Source: JBBDWZ01 sp050732575 (GTDB lineage: Bacteria; Gemmatimonadota; Gemmatimonadetes; Longimicrobiales; RSA9). Taken from it: a stretch of 42,896 nucleotides of DNA. The notes beneath the pieces were generated by a model. The model was not told where the DNA came from, ran no database searches, and was given only the letters and a program-made list of their open reading frames with translations. This document shows positions 6,857-14,268 of the stretch, piece after piece. Both the position numbers and the translations under genes were made by a program. The DNA is taken from positions 1-42,896 of the forward strand of contig JBOHRF010000015.1 of NCBI GenBank assembly GCA_050732575.1. The letters run 5' to 3'. Each line of letters begins with the position of its first letter. The stretch's first letter is position 1.

Positions 6857-9451
6857 ATGACGCTCGCGCCCTGTCCGCAGTGCGGCACTCGGACCGCGCC
6901 CGGGTTGGCCTGCGCCAATTGTGGCACGCCCACGCCCGCGCCCATCTCAGCCGATGTGGCGGCCCCCTCGCCTGATCTCGGCCAGTGGAACGTCATCCTG
7001 CAGAAGCTTCAGCGCATTGCCGCGCCCAAATACATCGTGAAGAGCGTGCTCGGTTACGGCGGCATGGCCGGCGTCTATTTGGCGGAAGAGCCACGTCTCG
7101 GACGCAAGGTCGCCATCAAAGTCATGGCGCCTGCATTGATGATCGATCACCGACTGGTCGAACGCTTCATGCAGGAAGCGCGCACCATCGCCCAGTTGAG
7201 CCATCCCAATATCGTGACCATTTACGAAGTGGACCAGCGCGAGGACCTGCACTGGTTCACCATGACGCTGGTAGGTGGCCGCACGCTCGGTCAGGTAATG
7301 GTCGATGCCACCGAGCCGTTGCCCATCGAGGTCGTGCGCGCCTGGCTCTATCAAATTGGCGATGCGCTGTCTTTCGCGCACCAACATGGCATTGTGCACC
7401 GCGACATAAAACCTGGCAACGTGCTGCTCGACCTGCGCGGCAACGCATTGGTCACGGATTTCGGCATTGCCAAAGTCGCCGATGCCGATGCGGGTCTCAC
7501 GCGCACAGGAATGTTGGTCGGCACACCCGCCTACATGAGCCCCGAACAATGCTCGTCGGGCGCAGTGACGGGCGCTTCAGACCAATACTCGCTGGGCGCC
7601 GTTGCTTATCAGATGTTGACCGGGCAGCCGCCCTTCGCGGGGCCAACGCTGTCGGTGTTGCATGCGCACGTCGCGCAGGAGCCGACTCCGCTGCGCGCAG
7701 TGCGTAGCGACTGCCCGGACGATCTGGCCAGTGCGGTTGAACGAATGTTGCAGAAACGGCCCGAGGACAGGTGGCCATCCATTTCTGCGGCCATTACCGC
7801 CGCCCAGGCCGCGCCGCCCGGCCTGGATGGACTGGTTCGCATGCAGCTCGAGCTGCTGGCGGCTCAATCCGCCGCACTCACTGTGTCAGCCTGGTCCAAC
7901 ACGGTGGGCGAAGGCACCCGTCAGCAGTTACAGGTGTTCGTCCTGGATGAGACCGGTCGCGTGCTGCCCAATCGGCGCGTCGCATGGGGCACCAGCAGTC
8001 CACAGGTAGCCGCTGTTACGGCTGAACATCAACTCGAAGCATTCTCGCCTGGCGCCACGCAAATCAGCGCCGCCAGCGGTGCCGCAACCACAACCTTGGC
8101 ATTGGGAGTCAGGCCAGAAGCCGTGCGCGCGGTGGACATCCAGCCCATGCGCGCCGCGCTCCGAGTTGCCGAAACGGCCTCGCTCGAAGCCATTGTTCTC
8201 GACCTGGATGGCACGCGCCTCGAGGATCGCGCCGTGCTCTGGACCTCGAGTGATCCCGCCGTCGCGCAGGTGAGCAGAGATGGAATCGTTCAGGGTCAAT
8301 CCGCCGGACACGCCACGATCACCGCCACCAGTGGCGGACAATCGGCAACTACAAGTATCACGGTGACGCCGGGAAGAATTGCAGCGCACGAGCAGCCGGC
8401 ACTTGCTGCCCCTCGCTCAGCCGCGCAGATCAAACAGCCCGCCAGCACCGCACACGCCTTTACGACGGCTCGCACGGCTGCACCTCCCACGCCCCGAAAG
8501 ACGACCACTGACCTGCCGCGTCGGCGCTGGATCCTTGCCGCATCTCTGGTGGGTTTGATGGCTGCAGCCGCAGTGGCCTTCATCGCACTGCGTCCCTGGC
8601 AGCGCGCTGCATCTGATGCCGCGGACAATCCAACCGCAGGCACCGCACCACCCCTCGTTCAGTCACCACCGGCAACCACGACGGTTGATCAACCCGTCTC
8701 GTCAGCGGTGCCAGCTTCCACGACCACTCAGGTGGACTCGCCTCTGAGTGTCGGTCGCGCCAGTCCGCCGCCCACAACATCTCGACAGTCGGACCCGCCA
8801 CAGGTCCCGACCCAGCCACAACCCGCCACTGTGGAAGCCACAGTGCAGATTCAGGGAGACTTGCCGGAGGGCGCTTCCATTACCGTGACCGATGCATTTA
8901 ACCGCGCTCGCGCCGTTGCCGGGCGTACCATACGTCTCGACCCGGGCACCTATGCATTCGAGTTCCGCGCGCCTGGCTACGAACCGGACCGCCGGACCAT
9001 CACACTGCGCTCACGGGGCAACGAAACCTGGACGCCTGTAATCAGAACTGCAGCTCCGCCAGCCGCGCAGCAGCCGCAGCCCACTACACCCACAACGCAG
9101 CCCGCGCGCGATGCGCGCCTCGATCAAGCCGCCATTGAAACCGAAGTGCGCAACTTCGTGGTCGCGCTCGATGCCAAGAATCACAATGCCGTGCTGCCTT
9201 TGCTGCTAGGCGAAAGTCGGGATGGATGGCGGCATTTGCTGACCCACCGCGACGTCCAGAATTTCCGCGCCCTGCTCAGCAACGTTGATGCCGCTCGCGT
9301 AGAGGGCAGCGCCGCCAGCGTCCAGTTCACACTCAACGTTTCTTATCGGAATCAAGGTGAGAACATTGCTGAGAAACTCAACTGGATGGCCACACTCGAC
9401 CGCACCGCCACAGGTTGGCGCCTGACTCTGGCACGCCCGCTCCGCAACTAA
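6857..9451 (+). CDS. Membrane Ser/Thr protein kinase with zinc ribbon, Ig repeats, PEGA and NTF2-like domains
   Basis: 864 aa from the ATG at 6857; an in-frame TTG-type upstream extension would add 11 unlikely residues before the zinc ribbon. Order: CxxC...CxxC zinc ribbon (Cys 6, 9, 19, 22); Hanks-type kinase (about 59-315) with VAIK Lys 88, HRDIKPGN with Asp 183, DFG with Asp 201 and GTPAYMSPEQ; two Big2-like Ig repeats (about 341-419 and 421-506, the second with WTSSDPAVAQV); a membrane helix near 559-578; a Pro/Thr linker; a PEGA-like domain (659-730) with a PGYEPDRRTI stretch; and an NTF2-like C-terminus (753-864). The kinase is complete and should be active. Oddly, the Ig repeats lie before the only membrane helix and so on the cytoplasmic side. 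Its last codon overlaps the convergent cyclodeaminase gene by 4 bases. Confidence 0.93.
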   Translation: MTLAPCPQCGTRTAPGLACANCGTPTPAPISADVAAPSPDLGQWNVILQKLQRIAAPKYIVKSVLGYGGMAGVYLAEEPRLGRKVAIKVMAPALMIDHRLVERFMQEARTIAQLSHPNIVTIYEVDQREDLHWFTMTLVGGRTLGQVMVDATEPLPIEVVRAWLYQIGDALSFAHQHGIVHRDIKPGNVLLDLRGNALVTDFGIAKVADADAGLTRTGMLVGTPAYMSPEQCSSGAVTGASDQYSLGAVAYQMLTGQPPFAGPTLSVLHAHVAQEPTPLRAVRSDCPDDLASAVERMLQKRPEDRWPSISAAITAAQAAPPGLDGLVRMQLELLAAQSAALTVSAWSNTVGEGTRQQLQVFVLDETGRVLPNRRVAWGTSSPQVAAVTAEHQLEAFSPGATQISAASGAATTTLALGVRPEAVRAVDIQPMRAALRVAETASLEAIVLDLDGTRLEDRAVLWTSSDPAVAQVSRDGIVQGQSAGHATITATSGGQSATTSITVTPGRIAAHEQPALAAPRSAAQIKQPASTAHAFTTARTAAPPTPRKTTTDLPRRRWILAASLVGLMAAAAVAFIALRPWQRAASDAADNPTAGTAPPLVQSPPATTTVDQPVSSAVPASTTTQVDSPLSVGRASPPPTTSRQSDPPQVPTQPQPATVEATVQIQGDLPEGASITVTDAFNRARAVAGRTIRLDPGTYAFEFRAPGYEPDRRTITLRSRGNETWTPVIRTAAPPAAQQPQPTTPTTQPARDARLDQAAIETEVRNFVVALDAKNHNAVLPLLLGESRDGWRHLLTHRDVQNFRALLSNVDAARVEGSAASVQFTLNVSYRNQGENIAEKLNWMATLDRTATGWRLTLARPLRN

Positions 9452-10422
9452 TCACGCAGCGCAGCGTTGTAGACCAGCCGCGCCGCCACGACATCCTGAA
9501 GAGCAACCCCTGTTGAATCAAATACAATCACATCGCGCTCCGTCCCACGACCCACTCGCTTTCCCGCTACCACTTCGCCCAACTCGGCGTAAACGTCATT
9601 GCGTGTCATCACTCCCGCGGCCAACGCGTGATGCAAATCCCCAAGCTCTGCACATTGATTCGTGAGATCCGTAATCACCCGGCTGCGCGCCATCAGCTCG
9701 GCCGCAATCTCACTCTTGTGCGGATTGTCGGCGCCCACCGCCGCGATCAGCGCCCCTGCTGTTACCGCATCGCTCCCCACAAATGCATGACTCGCCGTTG
9801 TGCACGTGATGATCACCTGGCTCCTGCGCGTGCAATCCCGCAGCTCCGCTACCGGAACGACTTCGGCGTTCATCCGGTCCGCTACCTCGTCCGCTAGTCG
9901 CCGGGCAGAAGCCGCATTCACATCACACAGATACGCCCGCACCAGCGGACGCACGGCCGCCACCGCTTCCAACTGACAGACCGCCTGACGCCCGCATCCG
10001 CACAGCGTAACCGTGAGCGGCCCGGCCACCGCCAGGTGTTTTACTGCAACCCCAGTTGCCGCTCCGGTTCGCCGCGCCGTCAGCTCCGCCGAGTCCAGTA
10101 TCGCTAGCGGCCGCCCCGTCTCGGTCTCGAATAGCGTGGCCAACCCCTGGATGGTCGGCAGCCCCACCCTCGGATTGTCCGGGAAGTTCGCGTTCACCTT
10201 GGCCACGAACGTGTCGCCCCACGCTCCCGCCTTTATGTGATACGCTCCCCCGGATACGTGCACGGATAGTACGCCTGGTCCCGCCACTGCACCGGCGCCC
10301 AGCGCATGGAAGGCTTCCTCTACTCCTGCCACACACCTCGGCATGTCCAGACACCGCGCCACGTCAGCCTGGTCCAGCAACAGCAGCTCCGAATTCGGCC
10401 CGCTGGCTTGCCACCTCATCAT
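9448..10422 (-). CDS. Ornithine cyclodeaminase / mu-crystallin family protein
   Basis: 324 aa, the usual family length. Seen: HIKAGAWGDTFVAKVNANFPDN near 61-82 (substrate-binding Lys region), a Rossmann NAD-binding stretch LTVTLCGCGRQA near 135-146, an acidic strand end LCDVN, and ALIAAVGADNPHKSEI near 220-235. Members include ornithine cyclodeaminase, alanine dehydrogenase-type and pyrroline/ketimine reductases; the sequence alone does not decide the substrate. ATG codons at 10422 and 10419 are tandem, with GGAG/AAGG upstream. It converges on the kinase gene with a 4-base overlap and is divergent from chrB. Confidence 0.85.
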   Translation of the reverse strand: MMRWQASGPNSELLLLDQADVARCLDMPRCVAGVEEAFHALGAGAVAGPGVLSVHVSGGAYHIKAGAWGDTFVAKVNANFPDNPRVGLPTIQGLATLFETETGRPLAILDSAELTARRTGAATGVAVKHLAVAGPLTVTLCGCGRQAVCQLEAVAAVRPLVRAYLCDVNAASARRLADEVADRMNAEVVPVAELRDCTRRSQVIITCTTASHAFVGSDAVTAGALIAAVGADNPHKSEIAAELMARSRVITDLTNQCAELGDLHHALAAGVMTRNDVYAELGEVVAGKRVGRGTERDVIVFDSTGVALQDVVAARLVYNAALRD

Positions 10423-10471
10423 TGCCTTCTTCTCCTTGCCTTGTCATGAACCTCGATGATACGATTGTGAT

Positions 10472-11407
10472 ATGGTTGATTCAATAGAATCAAAGTGGCT
10501 GCTGCTCCTCCACCACTTGCCCCCTAAACCCGATTACTTCCGAGTGCGCATCCGCCGCCGAATACTGCAGTTAGGCGCCATCGGGCTGAAGAATGCAGCG
10601 TACGTTTTGCCGCTCTCTGATCAAGCGCGCGAGGATTTTGAGTGGTTGGCTCAGGAGATCCGAAGGGATGGCGGTGAGGCGATCGTTGCCGAAACGAAGT
10701 TTCTGTCCGGGGTCACAGCCGCTGAGTTGGCCGAGCGATTCCGTGCGCTGAGTGACGAGGCGTATGGCAGCGTCGCTGCCAGCGCGCGCGAGCTGGCGGG
10801 CGGCGAACGGGGGCCGGGGCTCCTGGCCGCGGTTGCGCGGTTGGAGCAGCGGCTCGAATCGATAGCGCAGCGCGACCATTTCGACGCGTACGGCAGATCG
10901 GGGGCACTGGGTGCGCTCGAGGAGTTGCGCCGACAGGAGGAGGCGGACGTCGTGGTCTCACGTATTCCGGATCGCCCGTCGGGCGCAACCTGGGTCACTC
11001 GTCAGAACGTCTTTATCGATCGGATGGCCTCGGCGTGGCTGATTGTCCGGTTCATCGATCGGAGCGCGCGTTTCAAGTTTGCGGCGGCTTCCGGCTACTC
11101 GGCTGCGCCGGGTGAACTCCGATTCGACATGTTCGAGGGCGAATATGGTCACGAAGGTGATCGGTGCACGTTTGAGACCTTGTTGGATCGATTTGGTCTG
11201 GTCGACAATCCGGGCCTGGTGGCGCTGGCCGAGCTGGTTCACGACCTGGACTTGCATGACGAGAAATACGGGCGACCCGAAGCGCCGGGCCTGCTGGCGT
11301 TGGCTCAGGGTGTGGTGGCTCGTTATGCCTCGGATGCGGAGCGCGTCGAGCACGGCCGCCGGCTCTTCGACCAGCTGTACGCCCATTTCACGCGCATGGC
11401 CATGTGA
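10472..11407 (+). CDS. chrB: Chromate resistance protein ChrB
   Basis: 311 aa with both ChrB parts. The N-terminal domain has KWLLLLHHLPP (8-18) and RIRRRILQLGAIGLKNAAYVLP (25-46). The C-terminal ChrB-type domain starts around 166, with WVTRQNVFIDRMASAWLI and a metal-ligand-like acidic/His stretch (FDMFEGEYGHEGDRCTFE near 213-230; HDLDLHDEKYG). ChrB is known in other bacteria as a chromate-sensing regulator of chrA and may also act in chromate handling. Its stop overlaps the chrA start by 4 bases, so translation is coupled. The first codons contain a perfect palindrome, listed separately. Confidence 0.92.
   Translation: MVDSIESKWLLLLHHLPPKPDYFRVRIRRRILQLGAIGLKNAAYVLPLSDQAREDFEWLAQEIRRDGGEAIVAETKFLSGVTAAELAERFRALSDEAYGSVAASARELAGGERGPGLLAAVARLEQRLESIAQRDHFDAYGRSGALGALEELRRQEEADVVVSRIPDRPSGATWVTRQNVFIDRMASAWLIVRFIDRSARFKFAAASGYSAAPGELRFDMFEGEYGHEGDRCTFETLLDRFGLVDNPGLVALAELVHDLDLHDEKYGRPEAPGLLALAQGVVARYASDAERVEHGRRLFDQLYAHFTRMAM
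10476..10493. promoter_or_regulatory. Perfect 7-7 inverted repeat over the chrB start (possible ChrB operator)
   Basis: TTGATTC-AATA-GAATCAA begins two bases after the chrB ATG. The arms are perfect. Its place at the start of a gene for a presumed autoregulator suggests an operator, but coding constraint alone could explain part of it. No other copy was noticed in the window. Confidence 0.4.
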
Positions 11408-12528
11408 GTGACCTCTCGTTGGTGGTACTGGCGCGCTATTTCCTTCGCCTGGGCACACTTGGGTTTGGCGGACCGATCGCGCTCGTGGGCTACATGCAGC
11501 GCGATCTCACGCAGCTGCGGTCATGGTTTACCGAGGAGGAGTTCCGAAATAGCGTCGTTTTCTCGCAGTTGGCGCCCGGACCGCTAGCCGCGCAGGTAGC
11601 GATTCACCTTGGTTGGATGCGCTATCGAGTGTTGGGCGCAACACTGGTAGGCATAGCGTTCGTCCTGCCCTCTTTTCTCCTGGTCCTTGGGTTCGCAGTC
11701 ATTTATGAAAACCACCACGGTCTGCCCTGGCTGCGCTCCGCTTTCTATGGCATCAGTGCGGCTGTTGTAGCCATCCTCGTTCGCAGCACCATCAAGCTCA
11801 CGCGGCTCACGGTTAAGAGCGATCGCCTGCTTATTGCCGTTTTTGCGCTGAATGCCATCGCCACAGCAATTACCGGGACAGAGCGAATCGGTCTACTCCT
11901 TCTTTCCGGTATGTTCGTCGTAGCGTTTCGCCACGCAGCCCGCGCATGGCACTTCATTTTCGTTGTCGTGCCGCCTTTCGTACTGTCGCATCAGCCAGGC
12001 CCCAGCAACTTGGAGCTCGGACTGTTCTTCGCCCAGGCGGGATCCGTCGTGTTTGGCAGCGGACTGGCGATCATCCCATTTCTTCAGTCTGCGGTTAGTC
12101 CGCTGGGCTGGCTCACCGAACAACAATTTGTCGACGCCATTGCCGTGTCGCTCCTGTCACCTGGCCCGGTCGTTATCACAGTTGCCTTTATGGGCTATCT
12201 CATTGACGGAATAGCCGGAGCACTCATTGCCGCCGCCGGCGTATTCTTGCCCGTTTACCTCGCCGTTATCCTGTTGGCACCCTGGTTCGACCGATGGGTC
12301 GGCGCTCCTGCTTTGCAGCACGCCATTGCGGGCCTGGCCGCTGCTGCTACCGGTTCACTTGCCGGCGCCGCGCTGATCATCGCACGGCGAGCAGTGCCCG
12401 ATTTGCCTGCCTTACTGATTGCCGCCCTTTCCCTGGCCGCATCCTATCGCTTCCGCTGGCTTGCCGATCCCGTTTTGGTGTTGTGCGCGGCGGTAGTGGG
12501 CGTGGTGTTGGGCTGGACACTCGAGTAA
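11404..12528 (+). CDS. chrA: Chromate transporter ChrA (CHR family, two-domain form)
   Basis: 374 aa starting with GTG at 11404 inside the chrB stop (ATGTGA). The protein is almost entirely hydrophobic, about 10-12 membrane segments. The duplicated CHR domain is visible: LGFGGPIALVGYMQRDL near 17-33 with FSQLAPGP in the first half, and AGSVVFGSGLAIIPFLQ near 220 with SLLSPGPVVITVAFMGYL near 254 in the second half. The family exports chromate or takes part in sulfate/chromate antiport. With chrB it forms a compact two-gene metal-resistance operon. Confidence 0.94.
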   Translation: MSDLSLVVLARYFLRLGTLGFGGPIALVGYMQRDLTQLRSWFTEEEFRNSVVFSQLAPGPLAAQVAIHLGWMRYRVLGATLVGIAFVLPSFLLVLGFAVIYENHHGLPWLRSAFYGISAAVVAILVRSTIKLTRLTVKSDRLLIAVFALNAIATAITGTERIGLLLLSGMFVVAFRHAARAWHFIFVVVPPFVLSHQPGPSNLELGLFFAQAGSVVFGSGLAIIPFLQSAVSPLGWLTEQQFVDAIAVSLLSPGPVVITVAFMGYLIDGIAGALIAAAGVFLPVYLAVILLAPWFDRWVGAPALQHAIAGLAAAATGSLAGAALIIARRAVPDLPALLIAALSLAASYRFRWLADPVLVLCAAVVGVVLGWTLE

Positions 12529-12545
12529 CTCGTGGGGGCTGGGCC

Positions 12546-12944
12546 TCAATGACCCGCAACAGCGGGTGGCGCTCGCAGCTCGTCCTCCGTTTTGCCCGCC
12601 AGCTGCTCGATCTTGCCAACCGAATGGTGCAGTGCGTTGACCGCGTCCTGAAACGCAGTTCGCGCCGCCGCTGAGTCATGCTCGCGCATGCTAAGCGCCG
12701 CGGTGTTGAGCCGGCGCACCAGGTGAATGAAGCGATCCACTTCATCCCGCAGCGCCTTGTATCGTCTTTCGTTAGGGAATAGGGGCGCGGTCAACTTCCA
12801 AATGCCCGCATCGATCATTAACAAACCGATCAAAACGAGTATGATTTGCGCCGTGAGATTGTAAACCAGCACCACCGCTGCAAACACGAGAACGGTGCCA
12901 GCGATAGGCAAACCGATCTCCAGTGCCTTGCGTAGCCCTCTCAC
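12546..12944 (-). CDS. Small two-helix membrane protein of unknown function
   Basis: 132 aa. Two adjacent hydrophobic stretches (about 9-27 and 31-50) are followed by a polar helical region with a YKALRDEVDRFIHLVRRLN stretch that looks amphipathic and could oligomerise. The C-terminus is short and Ala/Pro-rich. No family recognised. It ends 17 bases from the convergent chrA stop with no clear terminator between. Hydrophobicity pattern and codon use support a real gene. Confidence 0.7.
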   Translation of the reverse strand: MRGLRKALEIGLPIAGTVLVFAAVVLVYNLTAQIILVLIGLLMIDAGIWKLTAPLFPNERRYKALRDEVDRFIHLVRRLNTAALSMREHDSAAARTAFQDAVNALHHSVGKIEQLAGKTEDELRAPPAVAGH

Positions 12945-13223
12945 GGCGCGCTCCTCTTATTGGCGGACATTACTACGATATTCCTGCGATCCCGATGTTG
13001 CCAGGTTGAAAAACACCGGCCCCGCCGCGCAAGGGGCAATTTGATTGCCTGCATGGACTTGTCAGGATCAATCGCGGTCGGAGAAAAAGGTACCTGATCC
13101 GGAAACTAGTTACGCACCGGAACAACTTGAAACGCTCTAAGTCATTCAAAACGTGCGAGTCTGACTTAGGGCGCGGGTCCTGCAACGCGTGCGCAGGGTC
13201 AAGCCAATTTAGGGAGCCATGCC
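12945..13223. other. Divergent intergenic region
   Basis: 279 bp between the divergent small membrane gene and the gene at 13224. It must hold both promoters. I see a GGGAG ribosome-binding site at its right end but no convincing -35/-10 pair, structured RNA, tRNA or repeat. Confidence 0.5.
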
Positions 13224-13949
13224 ATGTCGCACCAAACGCCACACTCAGGTCACCCGGGCCCGCACATCCCGAATCTCGAGCAACTGCTCGCCAACATGGA
13301 GCTGCGTGCCCTCAAAGTCAGCTTTCCTGATGAGCGCGCCCGCATTTTCAATCTGGCCGGGGATATCTGTTTTGACGGCGGTGCGCGCGAACGAGCACTC
13401 GTCTACTTTGGCCGTGCTATCGACGTGCACCTGGCGGCCGAGCAGATCGACGCGGCCGTTGCCGTTTGCCGGAAGATCGTGCGTCTCACACCCGAAGTGG
13501 TGCGTGCCCGCTGTACGCTGGCGTGGATGGCTCTTGGTCAGGGCTTGATTGAAGAAGCACGCATGCGCATTGCCGACTACGCCCGCGCTGCTGCCTCGGC
13601 TGGGCAGGAACAAACCGCATCACGCCACTTGCGGCTCATGACTGACGTGGCTGTCAACCAGGATGTGTTGCAGTGTTTGGCGGAGGCGTTGCTCGAGATT
13701 GGTGATGACGTGGGCGCCAACCGCGCCTTCGGCGCCGCCATGGGTCATCGTGAAAACACTAGCAATACCACCATGGATCCGGCCGTACGCTGGTCCACCG
13801 TATTGCGCGTTGTGAGCGGAAACTCGGGCAATGGGACAACGGCTCAGTCCGACTCGGAAGTGGAGTACGAAGAGCCGCCTCAGACCTCGGCTACGGGCGC
13901 CCATGCCAATCGGTTCCGCGCCAGTGCCAGATTGAGACGGACACGTTAG
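13224..13949 (+). CDS. TPR-like helical repeat protein of unknown function
   Basis: 241 aa. Residues ~40-150 form helix pairs with TPR-type spacing: ARIFNLAGDICFDGGARERALVYF, then a pair around AAVAVCRKIVRLTPEVVRARCTLAWMALGQGLIEEA. A further pair lies near LQCLAEALLEIGDDVGANRAF. The last ~60 residues are low-complexity and end basic (RFRASARLRRTR). There is no signal peptide or membrane helix, so it is probably cytoplasmic and acts by protein-protein contact. GGGAG lies 8-12 bases upstream of the ATG. It is monocistronic in this context. Confidence 0.75.
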   Translation: MSHQTPHSGHPGPHIPNLEQLLANMELRALKVSFPDERARIFNLAGDICFDGGARERALVYFGRAIDVHLAAEQIDAAVAVCRKIVRLTPEVVRARCTLAWMALGQGLIEEARMRIADYARAAASAGQEQTASRHLRLMTDVAVNQDVLQCLAEALLEIGDDVGANRAFGAAMGHRENTSNTTMDPAVRWSTVLRVVSGNSGNGTTAQSDSEVEYEEPPQTSATGAHANRFRASARLRRTR

Positions 13950-14268
13950 GCTCTGGTCACTCAGCGTATCTCCGGCGTCACCACCAGAATCAGCGCACCG
14001 CGTTGAGCATCGGGGCGCGCGGCGACCAACACCGCAGTTTGCCGATCCGGGATTATTCCTGGTTTCCAGGAAACCCCATGGGGCATATTGGCTAGCACCA
14101 TCTGATTTAACAGCCGAACGAATACTTCCGCAGACTTTTGCTCCCGCCGCAGCACCTCGCCCACGTTGACGGTCAGCGATAGCGGCGTTTGCTACTACTC
14201 TGCCGGGCCCACGCGCTTGACGCCCTGGGTATTTTTACCTGCTTCAAACCCGCTCCAGGCGCAGGGAT
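13950..14268. other. Spacer upstream of gcvP with one doubtful small ORF
   Basis: 319 bp. It holds a leftward 67-codon GTG-initiated frame (13961-14164), described separately, and a perfect hairpin TTCCTGG-TTT-CCAGGAA (14056-14072). There is no glycine-riboswitch-like core that I can recognise ahead of gcvP. A T5 run lies at 14232-14236. Confidence 0.5.
13961..14164 (-). CDS. Doubtful small ORF, possible gene remnant
   Basis: 67 codons from a GTG without a visible ribosome-binding site. Protein-like text is present (VFVRLLNQMVLANM, then TAVLVAARPDAQRGALILVV). The frame remains open upstream to a TAG just eight codons earlier and contains no better start. It could be a real small protein, the remnant of a longer gene, or chance. 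It lies between two rightward genes and points against both. Confidence 0.25.
   Translation of the reverse strand: MGEVLRREQKSAEVFVRLLNQMVLANMPHGVSWKPGIIPDRQTAVLVAARPDAQRGALILVVTPEIR

Noticed and set aside
9448..9451. Kinase-cyclodeaminase overlap as a sign of fusion or error
   Set aside because: The genes converge and share only 4 bases at their stops, which is common in compact genomes.
13950..14268. Glycine riboswitch ahead of gcvP
   Set aside because: No tandem aptamer-like conserved core was recognised; the only hairpin lies inside a leftward frame.
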